Shown here: positions 44,956-58,386 of the stretch, in pieces
Layout of the letters: the number at the start of each line of letters is the position of its first letter
Position numbering within the stretch: the stretch's first letter is position 1
Assembly: GCA_035578155.1 (NCBI GenBank)
Contig: JAPWDM010000005.1
Coordinates: forward strand, 36,108,108 to 36,172,107
Origin: Brachynemurus nebulosus
Lineage: Eukaryota; Arthropoda; Insecta; Neuroptera; Myrmeleontidae
DNA: 64,000 bases
Direction: 5' to 3'
The notes under the pieces: generated by a model
Told to the model about the DNA's origin: nothing
Seen by the model: only the letters and a program-made list of their open reading frames with translations
Database searches by the model: none
Translations under genes and position numbers: made by a program

Positions 44956-47207
44956 AGTACCTTACTAGCAATAAGGTATTTCAAAATTATGTGTTTGAAT
45001 AATTTTACTAAAAACATGCGAATATACTATTTATAGAGACTATTGACGTAATAAAATTGGGTTCTGATAATAAGAAGAGAAGTACCTTTAGAACAAAAAT
45101 TTTTTTCTTTAGAATCCTTGGAGGTAGCTCGTTTAAATGAGCACACACGATATATTAGTTAAAATTTTTTTTTGGACCAATGACTAAAGTCCAAATATAC
45201 ATAGAACCCAAAATTATGTCCTGAACATTCGTAATTCCTGTGTTTTTCGGCCAACGAACCTAAAATTTGGTACGAACATACTACAGATAGAGATATTACT
45301 AAATCCGCAACAACAAAAATTGAAGCTGAGATTCCTTTTACCATTTTTTCAGGTTAAGATTCCAATTGTTAAATATTGAGCACCAAGATGATGAAGATTT
45401 TATCCCCCTCGTCTAAATTTTTAAACAGTTGATTCAAAACTTCACACTGATTATCTGGGTGGACGATTGCAGAACTAACGTATAACAGATACCTTACGAT
45501 AGCCATTTCATAAAAGTTTTGTGGCGATTTTGTTATTTGTACATTTAGGAACCAAAAGAACGTAATTTCGATAACGTAAAATATCAGCACTTTAAATCAC
45601 GTCATCACGTCAATTACAAATTTATCATCCGGTCCTACTGTACTTACAATTCCTCTATTTTGTAAGGAAAATTGTGAGGCCCTCTAAGAATTACGACTTA
45701 ATGGATACTCAATACATACTTTTTTTTTTGGATATGTTTATATTTTTTTTTAAAATATTATAATTTTTGTATACCCAAATGAAATTAAAAAGCATGAGGA
45801 TTTGTTTAAGACATAATTATATTTATTTTGAAAAATAAAGTATAGGTAAATTAAAAGGTGCATATTGGTAAATTAAAAAACGATTTTAATTTTTTTGTAT
45901 TTTTATTATAATTTATATTACTTTATTAATTGTACCGTTATTGAATTGAATATTTAAGCGGGAAACTAATTTTGTTTTGTTCAGTAAAATATGTGTTTGG
46001 CAAATAACATCGTTATTAAATTATTATTTAATCAGCAATAATATGATCAGATATTTTAGTAATAATTTTATGGGCATTATTGCAAAAATATATTGTTACT
46101 ATTAGTAATTGTTGTTAATAACAGCCAGTAGCTTTTATCGGATAAACGCAAAGACGAATATTATTTATATTTTAAAAAATGGACCAGGCGTAAGTAATCT
46201 CATTTTAATCTAAAGAAAGGTAGATTGTAACGCTGATTGCTTTAAACAGAATATGAAACATTTGCTACAAAAAAAATTCATAAATTTATTTTCGAAGAAT
46301 AGTTTACTTAGAACAATTTTTGTGACTTTTTTTCGCTCTTTTCGATCGAATTACCAGGTTCTAGATATCGTAGTCGGCTGATGAAGTAACTGAAGAGTTT
46401 GGAATTTCCAACATTTCCACACAATTCGTAAAAATTGGATGTTTGCGACACCTTTGGATGATCATACCAAAACATATTGGCATTTCGAATATTTTAGTGA
46501 ATATTATTTTTAGGTTCTAGAGACTTTAAAAGAAATTTCTATCATACTTCTTGCCTCAAGTCTTTCAATTTTTCTTCTGGAAATTTGTTAATTTGCTAAT
46601 TATATATCATAAAAAAAAACGATGCGTTGCTCCCGTATTTACCCTATATGTATATAACAATTGGAAGTTATAATGTTGGTATTGACCGAAATTTAAATTC
46701 AGTTCAATCAATTTAATTCTTTAATTATATTATCAATTACAAACATGACTACACAAAACTGAATTATGAACACAAAAACATATTCCGCATATTTCACATT
46801 CATCTCTGATCCAGTTAAATTTATTATTATATTTTATATTTATAATACCTAGGTACCTACCAAAACACAAAATGAATAAATAATCCGCCAATATATCCAA
46901 TAGGTATCACTATCAGTACAGTGCCAGTATATTGCAATATATATACACGACCATCCATAAATATTTTAATTACGTATTATCAATTATCAACAAAAATTTT
47001 ATTTATACATCATCCACTGATGCACATAAATATGCGATAGGTATAGGTAACTGCACTAATTTCAATTACTACCTGTATCCAATCAATACTACATTTCGAT
47101 GATGGCTAGTTTAGCAATTGATAAATTAAACGATTATCAAATTAAAGTAGGTTGAGTTAATTTTCTAGTTGCATTTATATCCATATAATCATACACCTGT
47201 GATCGTA
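44956..47207. other. Unclassified repeat debris, no gene supported
   Basis: About 2.2 kb. The two adjacent minus-strand open frames (45159-45344 and 45369-45590) read through a region resembling decayed interspersed repeat and have no recognised domain. The segment at 46475-46545 is related to 32675-32745. No element boundary was fixed. Confidence 0.4.
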
Positions 47208-47215
47208 CCTACATG

Positions 47216-47469
47216 CAGAGCCGGATTTACATAAGGGCACTTGGGGCACGTGACCCGGGCCCCCCACAATAGGGGCTTCCACAAATACTGAAAATTAAAG
47301 AGCAGAGGATAAACTTAACCAATCCTATTTTTTGGGAAAATTTGAAAAATTTCGGAAATTCTCCAATGGAACCCCCACAAAAGAACTCAAAGGTCTCCAC
47401 ATGTGAAGTATTCAGGGGTCAATACATTAGTAGTGCCCCGAAGCCTCCACAGAGCTAAATCCGGCCCTG
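47216..47469. mobile_element. hAT MITE with perfect 8-bp TSD CCTACATG
   Basis: A 254-bp element starting CAGAGCCGGATTTACATAAG and ending AGCTAAATCCGGCCCTG. It is flanked by exact CCTACATG copies (47208-47215 and 47470-47477). Its ends resemble those of the 30010-30204 element (CCGGCCCTG), so one transposase may mobilise both. The open frame starting at 47403 is partly within it and is not a gene. Confidence 0.95.
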
Positions 47470-47479
47470 CCTACATGAC

Positions 47480-48515
47480 AATTTTATCCAAATGCATAAT
47501 GATCAGTTACGTTAAAACATGTTATTACAACATCAAATTACATTTAACAATTCACAGCAATTTTAGGTTAAATCTTATAAGGGCACAAAGCAAAAAATCG
47601 ACAGTAGTATCGATCAGTCAGTATCAAAAAGTACATAATTATATTCAAAAATTTCAAGGTTCATTGAATAATTTCACACAAAACCTTGTAAATATATTTG
47701 TCTAATGAGAAATTTAGAAGCAGCTAGTAGATAAGTGTACTTCCGTTACTCTCATCTATTCCATTTTTAAGGTTCCGAAGAGAATATTCCAGAATCCTTA
47801 TACTTGTTTGTATACGGTTGCCTGTCCATCTATTAAAGTTCCATAATTCCTAATGACTATCAGCCTATAAATAATATAGGTATATGCTACACCTGTAATA
47901 TACAAGATCAGTTAAACAGCAAAAAATGACTTTCTTACTTTCTTGAAGGACTTTCCCGTATTGGAAAGTTATTTTTCGTTAAGCAGGGTCTTCGAAGTGA
48001 AACTAAGATTCCTTTTACCATCTCGGTAACTTTTCAACAATGGATTCAAAAATTTTGAGAAATTAAATCTGCTAGCACTTGATAAAAAGTCTCAATTGAA
48101 ATTACTTTTTCTATTAGTAACTTTTATACAGATCCCCAAATTTTCGTCAAGTAACGAAAAATGAAGAGAGGAAGTTTTAGAAACGGGAAAGTGAAAAAAT
48201 ATATGAAAATATATATCTCTCGGGTGATTGGTCTCGCTAATATTTAGTATTTTGTATCATTGTTTAATTGTTTTGCTTACAATATGACATGGTTGCTTTG
48301 TCACTTTTCACAATAAGATTATAAGATATTTCTGAAGAGGGTATATTCTATTCCAAAAACAGAATTACCCCTGTCCCCTGTGGGCGAGACAAATAGCAAC
48401 TTTGAAATCTCGAATAGAAGCCCCCATTTTTTATTGCAGATTCCGGATTCTGCGGGAATTAAAAACGAAATGTGAAATAGAAGTCATAAACAATAGGTGT
48501 TATAATTCAATAAAA
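47480..48515. other. No recognisable feature
   Basis: About 1 kb of AT-rich sequence with no supported gene or element edge. Confidence 0.4.
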
Positions 48516-48519
48516 AATA

Positions 48520-49387
48520 CATAAGGTAAAAGACCCGGTAATTGACCCTGGCCCAGTTTCTGAACTTTTCAACTTTGTTATAATTAATAAAAAAACTATA
48601 TTTTAAATAAGAAAAAAAATAAATTCTTAATTTAAAGTAATCTATTCTGTGTCTAATGAACAGCAATTTAAAAAGTTTAGAATATATTAACTAAATAAAA
48701 AAAAATTTTTAAGTTTAAAATGTATGTAAAAACTATTTTTTTGGTAGTTTCCTAACAGTTTATGTTACAAAGTGCTCATTTTGATCTGTGCAATATTCAT
48801 CATGTAAGTATGAAAACTTAATTAAAAATATATAAGCAGGTTAATATTTGTTTAAAATTTATTTTAAAATATTTATAAAATACCTTAGAATGATTTTTAT
48901 TATTGAAATATGAGGGTCAATTACTAGGCTCACTTCTAAAGTGGTATGGCCCAATTAAATTCTAACCAGTTTTTGTTAGTTATTTTGTTATTTATAGTTA
49001 TCTTCGATTAGTTTTTGTTATTTTTCATAACGTATATAACATTAAACATTCATTTTTATCAATAAAAAATTATTTATAAATTAAATTTTAAAAAACTGTA
49101 TTTTTAAATTTAAGGATCAGAAACTAGGCCACTGTCAGGGTTAAAAACTGTCACATGAGAAATTTTGAAGGTCAGAAACTGGGTCCTTTTTGTCAATTTT
49201 TAAAACATTAATTTAAATTATTAATTCAATTCAAATAATTATTTTACTTGTATGACTTTATTTTGAAAGCCATAAACTAGTTGATAAAATTATTAATTGT
49301 CTCTTAAGTTTAAACTTATATTTATTACTGTCGTTTAACCTCAGCCGTCACTCTTAAAAGGTCAGAAACTAGGCCCGTTACCTTATG
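48520..49387. mobile_element. 868-bp TIR element with CATAAGGTAA ends and TA flanks
   Basis: The left end CATAAGGTAAAAGACCCGG and the complement of the right end CATAAGGTAACGGGCC pair up. TA flanks both ends (48518-48519 and 49388-49389). A motif of the form GGTCAGAAACTAGGCC recurs in both orientations near 48555, 49116, 49177 and 49360, likely a protein-binding subterminal repeat. The TA target suggests a Tc1/mariner-type MITE. No transposase ORF. Confidence 0.75.
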
Positions 49388-49389
49388 TA

Positions 49390-50460
49390 ATAAAAATAAA
49401 TTTTAAAAGAAACAGAAAAAATGAATGATTCCAGATGCATACTTGAATAACCACTTTACTTTGAAAATATACACTATATATAACTACATATTATTAATTT
49501 ATTAGACATTCGGTACCTAATAAAATATGCGCATATTATGTTAAAAGTACTTATTTGGTACCTAATGGGCATTATTACGTGTATATATTCCCAAATAAAA
49601 TGTGTTTAGAGATAAAAAAGGAAAAGGGAAAAAATAGGACAAAAATATGCAGAACACGAGAAAATATAATACCTACATACTACATAGTACAGCTATGAAG
49701 CTCTGAAGTGCGTATGTGTATAGCCTGTATATCGTGAGCATGATGATTTCACTACCATATTCATCGTAAAATAACGCGTCATTTTAGCCACATATTGCAA
49801 AAAGTCAGCGATAAATATAAATTTATTTTATGTATTTGTCATAATACATACATATGGTAGATATTTCATTTTTTTTTTTTTATATTTTAAATATAAATAT
49901 AACATTTATATTTTTGTCATATAAAAAATACACTTACAAAAAGGACCGAATTAGAAAAAAGACACATTAATAATTCAAAATGTACAGACAGTAATAAACA
50001 TAAACCAATGAACACTCATATACTATAGTGAATAGATAATGCGTAAAGCCAGTTTGTAGGCTATTTCTCTGATGCACCCAGAGGGATGTGACGTATAATT
50101 ATTGCAAGACCTAATTTATGTACCTACATACATATTTTTATAATAGAATCAGTATCCTTTTAGGGGGGGGGGGGTCTTGTAAACGAAGTGAGATGCAGTT
50201 TCGATTAAATTATAATCTATTTCACTTAAATTTAAGCATGCTTCATCAATTACGAATTTAAGGAATTCCCGTTTTCTTAGCTTTATCACTTTCATTGTTG
50301 CTAATGCGTAAATTTTAAATTTGCAGTTTGTTTTTAGAAAAGAATGATTTGTTTGGAACATAAGAATTATTTAATTTTTAAACGATAACTCATGCTCAAT
50401 TGTATTTGAAACGGGGTATAGTCAAATTATGAAAAATTTGTTTGACTAAAAGATTATTTA
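49390..50460. other. No recognisable feature
   Basis: AT-rich. It contains a G12 run at 50164-50174. The minus-strand open frame at 50149-50361 starts in AT-rich sequence and has no known motif. Confidence 0.4.
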
Positions 50461-50464
50461 TTGA

Positions 50465-51053
50465 AATACAAATAAAAGAGGTCCTACGGCTTTTCACGAT
50501 AAAGTCAATATTTTTAGAGATATGAATTTTTAAAGGTTTGAAAAATCTCAAGTTTGGGTACTTTTGACCCATGAAAAATACCTATATTAAAAAAAAAATA
50601 TATAAATAATATTTTTTTAATTCTTTATACAATAGTTAATAATACCCTTAATAGAAATTTAAAGAAATTTCATTGTTTATACCTGTTTTTTAATTGTTAA
50701 TTTCGAGCGCTCACAAGTATGCGTCGCTTACCTTTAAGTAATTTTTCAACCGGACAAATATTTTTATATTCTTTACTGAAATACAAATAAAAAAGGTATG
50801 ACTTTTCACGTTAAAGTTCATATCTCTAAAAATATTAACTTTACCGTGAAAAGTCATAGGACCTTTTTTATTTGTATTTCGATAAAGAATATAAAAATAT
50901 TTGTCCGGTTAATATACTTAAATACTTAAAGCTAAGCGACACATACTTGTGAGCGCGCGAAATTAACAATTAAAAAACAGGTATAAACAATGAAATTTTT
51001 TAAATCTCTATTAAGGATATTATTAACTATTTTATAAAGAATTTAAAAAAATA

Positions 51054-51136
<83 letters not shown>

Positions 51137-51465
51137 TTAATATATTTTTCATGGGTCAAAAGTACCCAAATTTGAGATTTTTCGAACTTTTAAAAATTCA
51201 TATCTCTAAAAATATTAACTTTATCGTGAAAAGCCATAGAACCGTTTTTATTTGTATTACATATAAAAAAAATTTGTCCGGTTGAAAAATAACAATTCCT
51301 TGCAATTGTTTAAACAATTTCGGTTTAAACAATATGGCCTCGGGTTACCCCATGGCAACATGCATTTATATCATCAGTAGGACAATTTGAACAGATTCGC
51401 ATAAAAAAATTGAGGTGGAATAGTTTTCGATACTCATGCGCCGATACCTCCTGGACTATACCTGT
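50465..51465. repeat. Head-to-head repeat palindrome, family of 8842-9252
   Basis: The left arm (about 50465-50820, reverse) and right arm (about 50826-51270, forward) are inverted copies of the repeat at 8842-9252. They are centred on GACTTTTCACGTTAAAGTTC near 50810. The right copy continues to CTCATGCGCCGATACCTCCT (near 51434), as in the 8842 copy. A (TA)n tract at 51057-51133 lies where the 8842 copy has a T-rich run. The left copy stops early, so the pair looks like two insertions or an inverted duplication. Confidence 0.8.
51057..51133. repeat. (TA)n microsatellite
   Basis: About 38 TA units inside the right arm of the repeat palindrome. Confidence 0.95.
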
Positions 51466-51479
51466 TTTAGTTAAGTCAC

Positions 51480-52880
51480 GTTTTCCCCTTACGATAAGAA
51501 CTACGATAATCATTAAAGTAGAATACTATCATTATTAATATTGCATAGGTTATTGATCGACAATAAACTAACAGGATTAAAAAACCAATCAGACAAAGGC
51601 TATTCTTAAAGAAAACATCATTAAGTATCATCGAAATATAATATTATTTTTGAACTATTCATTTTTATTGTAACCAAGTTTCTAAAGGTTTCAACTTCTT
51701 AATTCAACGACAAACGTTCTATTTTTAATTAAATATAAAATTTAAAGTATTGGTAAGTGTTTCTGATGAAAAAAATATCAATGACTGTCTATCGTTATTT
51801 GTTCCTGATGAAGACTATAGTTATTCAACTTGAAAATTAAACCAATTTTCTTTTCGCCTTTAACAAGAAACAGATAACGTAACAACACTACTAATCCTTT
51901 CTTTTTCAATTTAAAATATCCTTAATCCGTCTGTAATCTTAAATCCACTTAGAGAACTAAAAAATAAGACAAAAAAGGCGCAGAAGACACGAATACGACA
52001 CTATGATACAAGATGACAAAGAAATACGTTAATTTATAATTGTTGTATTTTACTTTGTATTTGCTTCATGGAAAACTCAATTAAAAACAATGAAAACGGA
52101 AAAAAGGAAAAAAATACAGTTTTCATTTATCTACAACAAAGACAAATAGATATTAGCTACCCAAAAAAAAGTGAGTAATAAAATAAGTGAGCACACATCG
52201 TTTTGTCATTTGTTCTCACGTCTTTATTAATTGGTTTAAAATTGTTACAAACAAAAAAAAAAAAATTAGAAAAAAGCGAGAACGTATGGCATTAAGACAA
52301 AGATAGAATGAACATTTATTTTGAATTTACTTCTTTTTTTCTTTTAATAAAACGCAAAAAACGAAGGCAAATTTTAAGTAACAATTTTAAAATGCTATCA
52401 AATAAAATAACAGAAAATAAAAAAGAAAAATTAAACAATTAATTTAGCTTGTTCTCTTTCCTTTTACTTGATAAGTTGAAGTTGACTGTTGAATGTTTTA
52501 ACAATAATATACCAGCCCTCATAAAATAATTTGGATAGTTTAAGTAGAAATCAATATATCATTATTTTGGACTTGGCAATGTGAAGTATGCGTATAAGTA
52601 TTAAATTGCATCGAGTAAACAAACGCCAATACAAATTTAAAAAATTTCCAAATATGGTTAAATAGACCGGTAGTTAAATCGACATGAAATTTGGAAGAAA
52701 TTCCGATGCAAGTTTTTTTTCATAAAATTTTTAGTTTTTATTTTTAGTAATTATTAGATGTCATTAAGTTTTTTTCCATTCAACAAGCACCACATATCCT
52801 TCTTTAAAGATTTCCCTGCTAAACTTTTCATTATTATTATCTTACACTAATATTGTCATTTGTTGACGTTCTCATTGTTT
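51480..52880. other. AT-rich stretch, nothing recognised
   Basis: About 1.4 kb with A-runs and no supported gene or repeat edge. Confidence 0.45.
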
Positions 52881-52888
52881 TTTATTAA

Positions 52889-53774
52889 GGGGAGGGGAAG
52901 GTTTTTGAAATTTTTTTTTGCATTTTTTTAAAATTTTTTTTTCTGAATGTACAACATGTCGAGCGTGTTGTGTCAAAATTTCAAGTAAATCCGAGAAAAA
53001 CTAATGAAGATACAGCGTTTCAAGCGACCGGCCCTCATATGCTCGATTTTTATACCTGTCTGGTAGCTGCGCGACGCGCCTACCTGCTAAGTATAAAATT
53101 TACTTTAATTTTATACTTACAAATCTTATACAAAACAAATACTTACTATAATTACCCGCGTAAGTATAAAAAATTATATCATTTTATTGATGCTTTGTTT
53201 TGGAATTTTGAGTATAAAAAACTTTAAATCCATTTTCTCGCAAACAACATTTTTGAAGTCCGTGAACATCATCACTCAAAATCTACTTCACCAATTTTGT
53301 TGATATTTTGTACACTGTTTCTACGCATAAATCAACAGGTAATCAGGTCGAGTTTTTTTTTTTTTGCTATTTTTTTCCAGTTTATAATAAAAAATTAACC
53401 GAAATTTTTAGCAAAAATTGCGTTTTTCACTTCAAAATGCTGCCAAAAATAAAAAAATCGAAAAAATACAAAAAACTCTTCCTGACTCCCTAGGGAAACA
53501 TATCGCCTTTTAAACGCATTTCGATTTTTTTGTCTCGGATGATCCGGTACCAAGTTATGATGTTCACCGCAAAACAACTTTTTTACGAGGCGTCTCCGGA
53601 AATTCGCTGTCACGGACTTATTTATCGATATTTGTAATTGATAATTTTTTCAAAGATACTTCAGATGTTATACTATAACGTGTACATGAGATAAATAAGC
53701 CAACATTATTCATATCTCCAAAAAAAAATCATGAAAATATGCCACATTTTCGCTTTTAAAACCTTACCCCCCCC
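52889..53774 (+). mobile_element. TTAA-flanked TIR element C
   Basis: Flanked by TTAA at 52885-52888 and 53775-53778, with inverted termini GGGGAGGGGAAGGTTTT and AAAACCTTACCCCCCCC. It is 886 bp and colinear with element B (26809-27661), though diverged. It has a less AT-rich patch near 53015-53095. The open frames within it on both strands are not conserved between B and C and are not genes. Piggybac-like or Kolobok-like. Confidence 0.75.
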
Positions 53775-54130
53775 TTAAAGCTGTTTATACTGTAATTATT
53801 CTAAGCCTAAACTAACAAATCTTCCATTGTGTCATCTTTCAAACACACTTTTGTATTTATCCGTGGACCAATCCGTATAAAATCCGTCATGACTTTTCCA
53901 CGACCTGATAGAAAAGTGGTTGAAAAGCAATTTTCAAGAGGCCTAATGGTGTTCTTAGCATAATTTTCACTTATACGATTTTCAAGTTATAAGGTAAATA
54001 CATCGTAATTTAATTTTTATATTTAAAACTTGTGCTTTAAATTATAGGTACTTACTTTAATAATTTCAGAGTTTAATTTCCTTTTAAAGTAAAAATATGA
54101 ATTACAGTCACGAGAAAAAGTAAGTATCTA

Positions 54131-54508
54131 ACTATGGAGGGTAGATATCAGGAGCACCATCTCTGTATAAAAAAGTGTCCATAGAAAGGCGTAAATAGTG
54201 GCGGCGCTACTGTAGCAAAAGGGTAAATTTAGAGAAGTAAACAAGGAAAGAAAAACATCCGCGTTGTTATGTAATTATTGTTTTTTTTATTATAATTGTT
54301 ACATATAATAGTTTTATTATTTTAAAAATTTTTATAAAACTCAACACAAAAAAATCACTATACTCTTTTGCTACTCTAGCGCTATTCTGGCGAGTTCTTG
54401 AACTGTTACTTAATACTTAAAACGGGACACTTTTTGAACTATTTTTCTATTGTTTTCCGTACAAGATAGTCCTCCTTATTTTTTACACCCCATATATCTA
54501 TCTATAGT
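54131..54508. mobile_element. 378-bp MITE candidate with ACTATRGA ends
   Basis: The left ACTATGGAGGGTAGATATCA and the complement of the right end ACTATAGATAGATATATGGG pair imperfectly. Internal blocks AAAAAGTGTCC and GCGCTACTGTAGCAAAAG are also repeated inverted (near 54400-54440 and 54370). No TSD confirmed. Confidence 0.5.
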
Positions 54509-54797
54509 CCAGTGCAATTAGGTTTATCCTCGGAAGCCATAGTTATAATTAATGGATTTGAATGGTTTTTGATTTTTTGAATTTCTTATGCGCAAAAGTA
54601 AAAAGTTTATCTCTTGAAATCTTCCGCTTTTTTCTTTCATTTTTTTTAAGTGTATTTTAATGGAAATGACGTTACTTTTAGTATAATACATATTCTTTTT
54701 TCAGTTATATTTTTCTTTTCTTTTGAGAATTATTTAAATTCTATATAAAGTATACAAAGGGATAGCAAACGTCTTTGAAAGGTAGATATTGCATGTA

Positions 54798-55087
54798 CAG
54801 TAAGACCTCGATAATCCGGCTTAAATGGGCGACCGGTAGGCCGGATTTACGAAAAAGCCGGACCACCGAGAGACCGTTTAAAATGTAATTAATTTGAGAC
54901 CCCTTATAGCTCCTCTAAGAAGTTAACAGCAAGTACTGTTCTTCTATGTATTGTAAATATACTGTAAATGTGACGGTAAATATAGAATGTAAATGTGTGT
55001 AAAATTGTATCTATACTATTTGTTAAATCGAGCCGGATTACTGAAGGGTCCGGATTTTCGTGGGGCCAATTTATCGAGGTACTACTG
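54798..55087. mobile_element. 290-bp pogo-like MITE with CAGTAAGACCTCGATAA ends
   Basis: The left end CAGTAAGACCTCGATAATCC and the complement of the right end CAGTAGTACCTCGATAAATT are inverted repeats. TA flanks both sides (54796-54797 and 55088-55089). Subterminal GCCGGAT/ATCCGGC motifs occur near both ends. CAGTA...CCTCGATAA ends and a TA target are typical of pogo/Tigger-class MITEs. It is a different family from the three CAGCTG-ended copies. Confidence 0.9.
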
Positions 55088-55137
55088 TATAAGAAGAATG
55101 GGAATAGAGTGAAATAGTAGTGATAGCGAAGAGTTCG

Positions 55138-55182
55138 AGGGACAGATGATTCTCTACTAGGGACAGATGATTCTCTACAGTC
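55138..55182 (+). repeat. 21-bp tandem duplication
   Basis: GGGACAGATGATTCTCTAC occurs twice back to back with a 21-bp period, just outside the MITE at 54798-55087. A simple local duplication. Confidence 0.85.
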
Positions 55183-55578
55183 AAGGTTGCCAGATTGGGC
55201 GTATTTCCGCAATTTGGGCGGATTTCAAACATGTCTTGCGCTCATAATTTGTATTGGACGATTTTCCACAATTCGGGCTATTTTGAAAGTAGTCCATATG
55301 ATAACTAAACATGTTTAAATTTTTAATATTTTTGTTTATTTTTGAAAATTTCTTATTCTCTTCTTAGTTCATTCCAGTTCTTTTAACTTTTACTACATAT
55401 ATACTTGTTGTGCCGTCTCTATTTTATATGTATATGGAAAGGGCTCTATTGTTTGTAGAAATTCGAGAAATATATAACAATTATCGATAGCCAGATTTTC
55501 AAATGTTTTAAGTTTACTTACTGTACGGTATTATCCTTATTAGAAGTGTAATTATCATTAGAAGAAAATTAGTTTAAA

Positions 55579-56296
55579 CTAGCTGTACCCACGACGTCGT
55601 TCGCGCACCACATTGTTATCAACTCAATGAGAAGTATATAAATATAATATTTATACAGAACTTATATAGAACAATAATTTTTACGTAATGCATGCACATG
55701 CTCAAAATAGTTTTTTTCCCGTGGAAATGGGACATTTTCCCAGAGTAAAAAGTATCTTAAATGTTAACTCAGGTAATGAGTTATCACCACACCAAATTTC
55801 ATAAAAATTCATTCAATACTGTTTGCGTAGGTAATGTGTGCAGATGCTCAAATGCTCAAAATCTATTTTCCCGTAGGAATTAGATATTTTCCCGGAGTAA
55901 GAAGTATCTTAAATGTTGACCCAAGTAATAAGTTATCACCAAACCAAATTTCATCAAAATCCGTTCAATAATTTTCCGTAATGTGTGCACATGTTGAAAA
56001 TGGTTTTTCTATTTTCCCGTGGGAATGAGAATTTTCCCGGAATAAAAAGTATCTTAGATGTTGACCCAGGTAATAAGTTATCATCATACCAAATTTCATC
56101 AAAATCCGTTCAGTAGTTTTTGCGTGATGCGTGACCTGACAGACAGACAGACAGACCGAAGGACTGACAGACAGAAAAAAATTTTAAAAATCGATGTTTT
56201 GATATCTACATCGATAACTATTTAGAGTACTAGTACAGTTTTCAAAAAATATTCCATATACAGAAACGGTCTCGTTACAGTTTTATTATAGGAGTA
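55579..56296 (-). mobile_element. Helitron-like non-autonomous element, reverse strand
   Basis: On the minus strand the 3' end reads ...ACGACGTCGT-GGGTACAG-CTAG followed by T (CTAG at 55579-55582), with a self-complementary segment upstream, matching Helitron 3' termini. The interior holds three imperfect tandem copies of a ~145-bp unit (55685-56130), each with TTTTCCCGTGGGAATG- and CCAAATTTCATCAAAATCCG-type motifs. A (GACA)n tract lies near 56143-56175. The same CCCGTGGGAAAA motifs appear at 6195-6906. The 5' limit near 56296 is approximate. Confidence 0.5.
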
Positions 56297-56299
56297 TGT

Positions 56300-56715
56300 A
56301 TAGATAATTGCCCTTTTAACGAAATATAACAATCATTATTTTCGTAAAAAAAATCAAAAAGTTTCGATAATTGCATTTTTTATTGATATCTCTAATTTTT
56401 TTTATTTTTTCCGAAAATTTAGAAATTTCCAAAATTGCGGTAATTTTAAATGGGTAAATTTTTTACTTTATGCCATTAGAAAACTCCCCCAAAAAAATCA
56501 TTGAAATCCATTCATTATTATTTTCGACGTTTGTAATACGTAATTGCTTGTATGTAATTTATAAATCCACGCTTAACGATTACGAACCGTCGTGTGAGGA
56601 CAGCCCGTAGCATGGAAAGTGAGGAAGTTCACATTACACGAAATTCAAACGCAATTGTTTGGGGAAAACACCTATGTGTTGAACTATGGAAAACGTGCTT
56701 GAGTCATTAAATATA
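56300..56715. other. No recognisable feature
   Basis: About 400 bp of AT-rich sequence before the giant inverted repeat. No gene is supported. Confidence 0.4.
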
Positions 56716-58222
56716 AAAACGCCGTGAGCAGCGGGGCCCCATCACGGTAGTCGAATTTTCCCCTTCATCTTCGGTATTGAATGTCTACAAGCGAAATGTG
56801 ATTGAAAGTCTACAACCGAATTGTCATTTTGTTGGTTTCAAAACTGGTGATGAGTGTTCGGCTGATCGAGGCTTTAAAAAAAGGTTTTAAGTATTTAAGG
56901 GCTGTATCTCAGTAAATTTCAATTTTGTGCCGAAAACAGGTAGCAGAAAAAAAGCCAACACAATTCGTACGAGGACATTCCTGCCCATGTTTATCCGCTA
57001 ATTGCCTTTATATTTTAGTTTTAAAAACTAAATAAAAAAGGACCTTAAATAGTAAACTGGAAGGCCTTTATAAAGATATTTTTTCTTTCCAAAAAAATCC
57101 AAAATTTCTATTTTATAAGTACTAAAAATCCAAAATTCCTAATTTATAAATAAACAGTGACTTTAATAACATTTTTAAATTACTTAATATGTATGTATTT
57201 CATTTGTCATAAAAGTAAGTTCACTTTTTTTTTAAATTTTTTAAAATTACTATTCGCCTACTTGTATTTAGAATAAACATAATGCTTTTAAAACACATTT
57301 AACAATAGCATTCAATTCCGACGTAAAAATGGGAGAAGTGGGGGGAAAAGTGATGCGGACTCCCTACAAGGTACTAGCTGGATACTAACTGAATACACGT
57401 ACAAAATTTCAGCCCTCTAGGTTTCCTTATGGAGTCTCTAGACGTGTTAGAAAACAAGCAAAAAAATTAAGGAAATATTGGCGTCAAAATCGTGGGGGTA
57501 AGGGTTAAAAGTTGAAACCTCCAAAAAACAGTGTCTGGCTATTAGCTTAACCTGTACACCAAATTTCAGCCCTCTAGGTTTATTTGGGGAGATTTTGACC
57601 CGAACGAAACTGTTAAAAAACAAGAAAAATCATGTTCTTTTGGGTATAAAAATGGTGGGGGTAGGGGTTAAAAGTCGAGACCCCCAAAAGGCACCCCCTT
57701 GATACTAACTCAATCCGAATACAAAATTTGAGCCCTCTAGGTTTATTCGGGTGACCTGTGCGAGTGGTACAAACTTCGAAAACGTCGAAAATGCATGAAA
57801 TTGTAGCTTAAAAATGAGGGGGGTGGGGGTAAAATATTAAAACCTCCAAAAAGCACAACCTAGGTACGAACTTTATCAACACACCAAATTTCAACCCTCT
57901 ACGTTAATTCTGGGGGGCTGGGGGCCTGTTAGATCCAGCGAAAATCGTTTTTCCCCCCTCTACTCCCACCATATCATCCTAGGAAGCTGAATTTTGGATA
58001 TGTTGTAGATAATTGACTGAAACATTATTTAAAACCGGTTTGGAAAAGTTTTATTGCTTTTCCGCCCCCCACCACCCCCTTAAAGGTCGGGTCAGAAAAA
58101 AAATTTGCCCAAAATTTGACCCCACTTTGATAGTTTGAGGTGCCTCGAAAATGAGCCCCATTTACCAAATTTCATCTCTTAACTTCCATAGGGGGGCCCT
58201 ACACAAATTAAAAGGTGGCGGG

Positions 58223-58226
<4 letters not shown>

Positions 58227-58257
<31 letters not shown>
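58227..58257. repeat. (TA)n tract in left arm
   Basis: About 15 TA units, the shorter counterpart of the expanded tracts in the right arm. Confidence 0.9.
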
Positions 58258-58261
<4 letters not shown>

Positions 58262-58386
58262 CATTTTTTTTTTCTACATATTCGTGTTCTACGGGTCCGA
58301 AAACGGATAGCGCCCCTACTCTCGCCTCTCGCAGCTCTTATCGTATAGACTGTATAAGTCTAATTTTTCGGAGAAAATTCGACTAA

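Noticed and set aside
45159..45590. Two consecutive minus-strand open frames suggesting a small gene
   Set aside because: They are in a region with features of decayed interspersed repeat, no start context, no splice signals and no conserved motif.
47403..47705. 100-codon open frame
   Set aside because: Its start lies in a hAT MITE and the rest is unique AT-rich DNA. No domain or coding signature.
51805..51835. CTGATGAAG followed 20 nt later by CTTGAAA, resembling a hammerhead core
   Set aside because: Helix II would have only three base pairs, and no helices I or III can be formed.
56735..56890. Peptide-like frame (GPITVVEFSPSSSVLNVYKR...) present in both arms of the giant inverted repeat
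   Set aside because: It is short, has no recognised domain, and its presence in both arms follows from the arms being copies. It is kept as a note only within the inverted-repeat entry.
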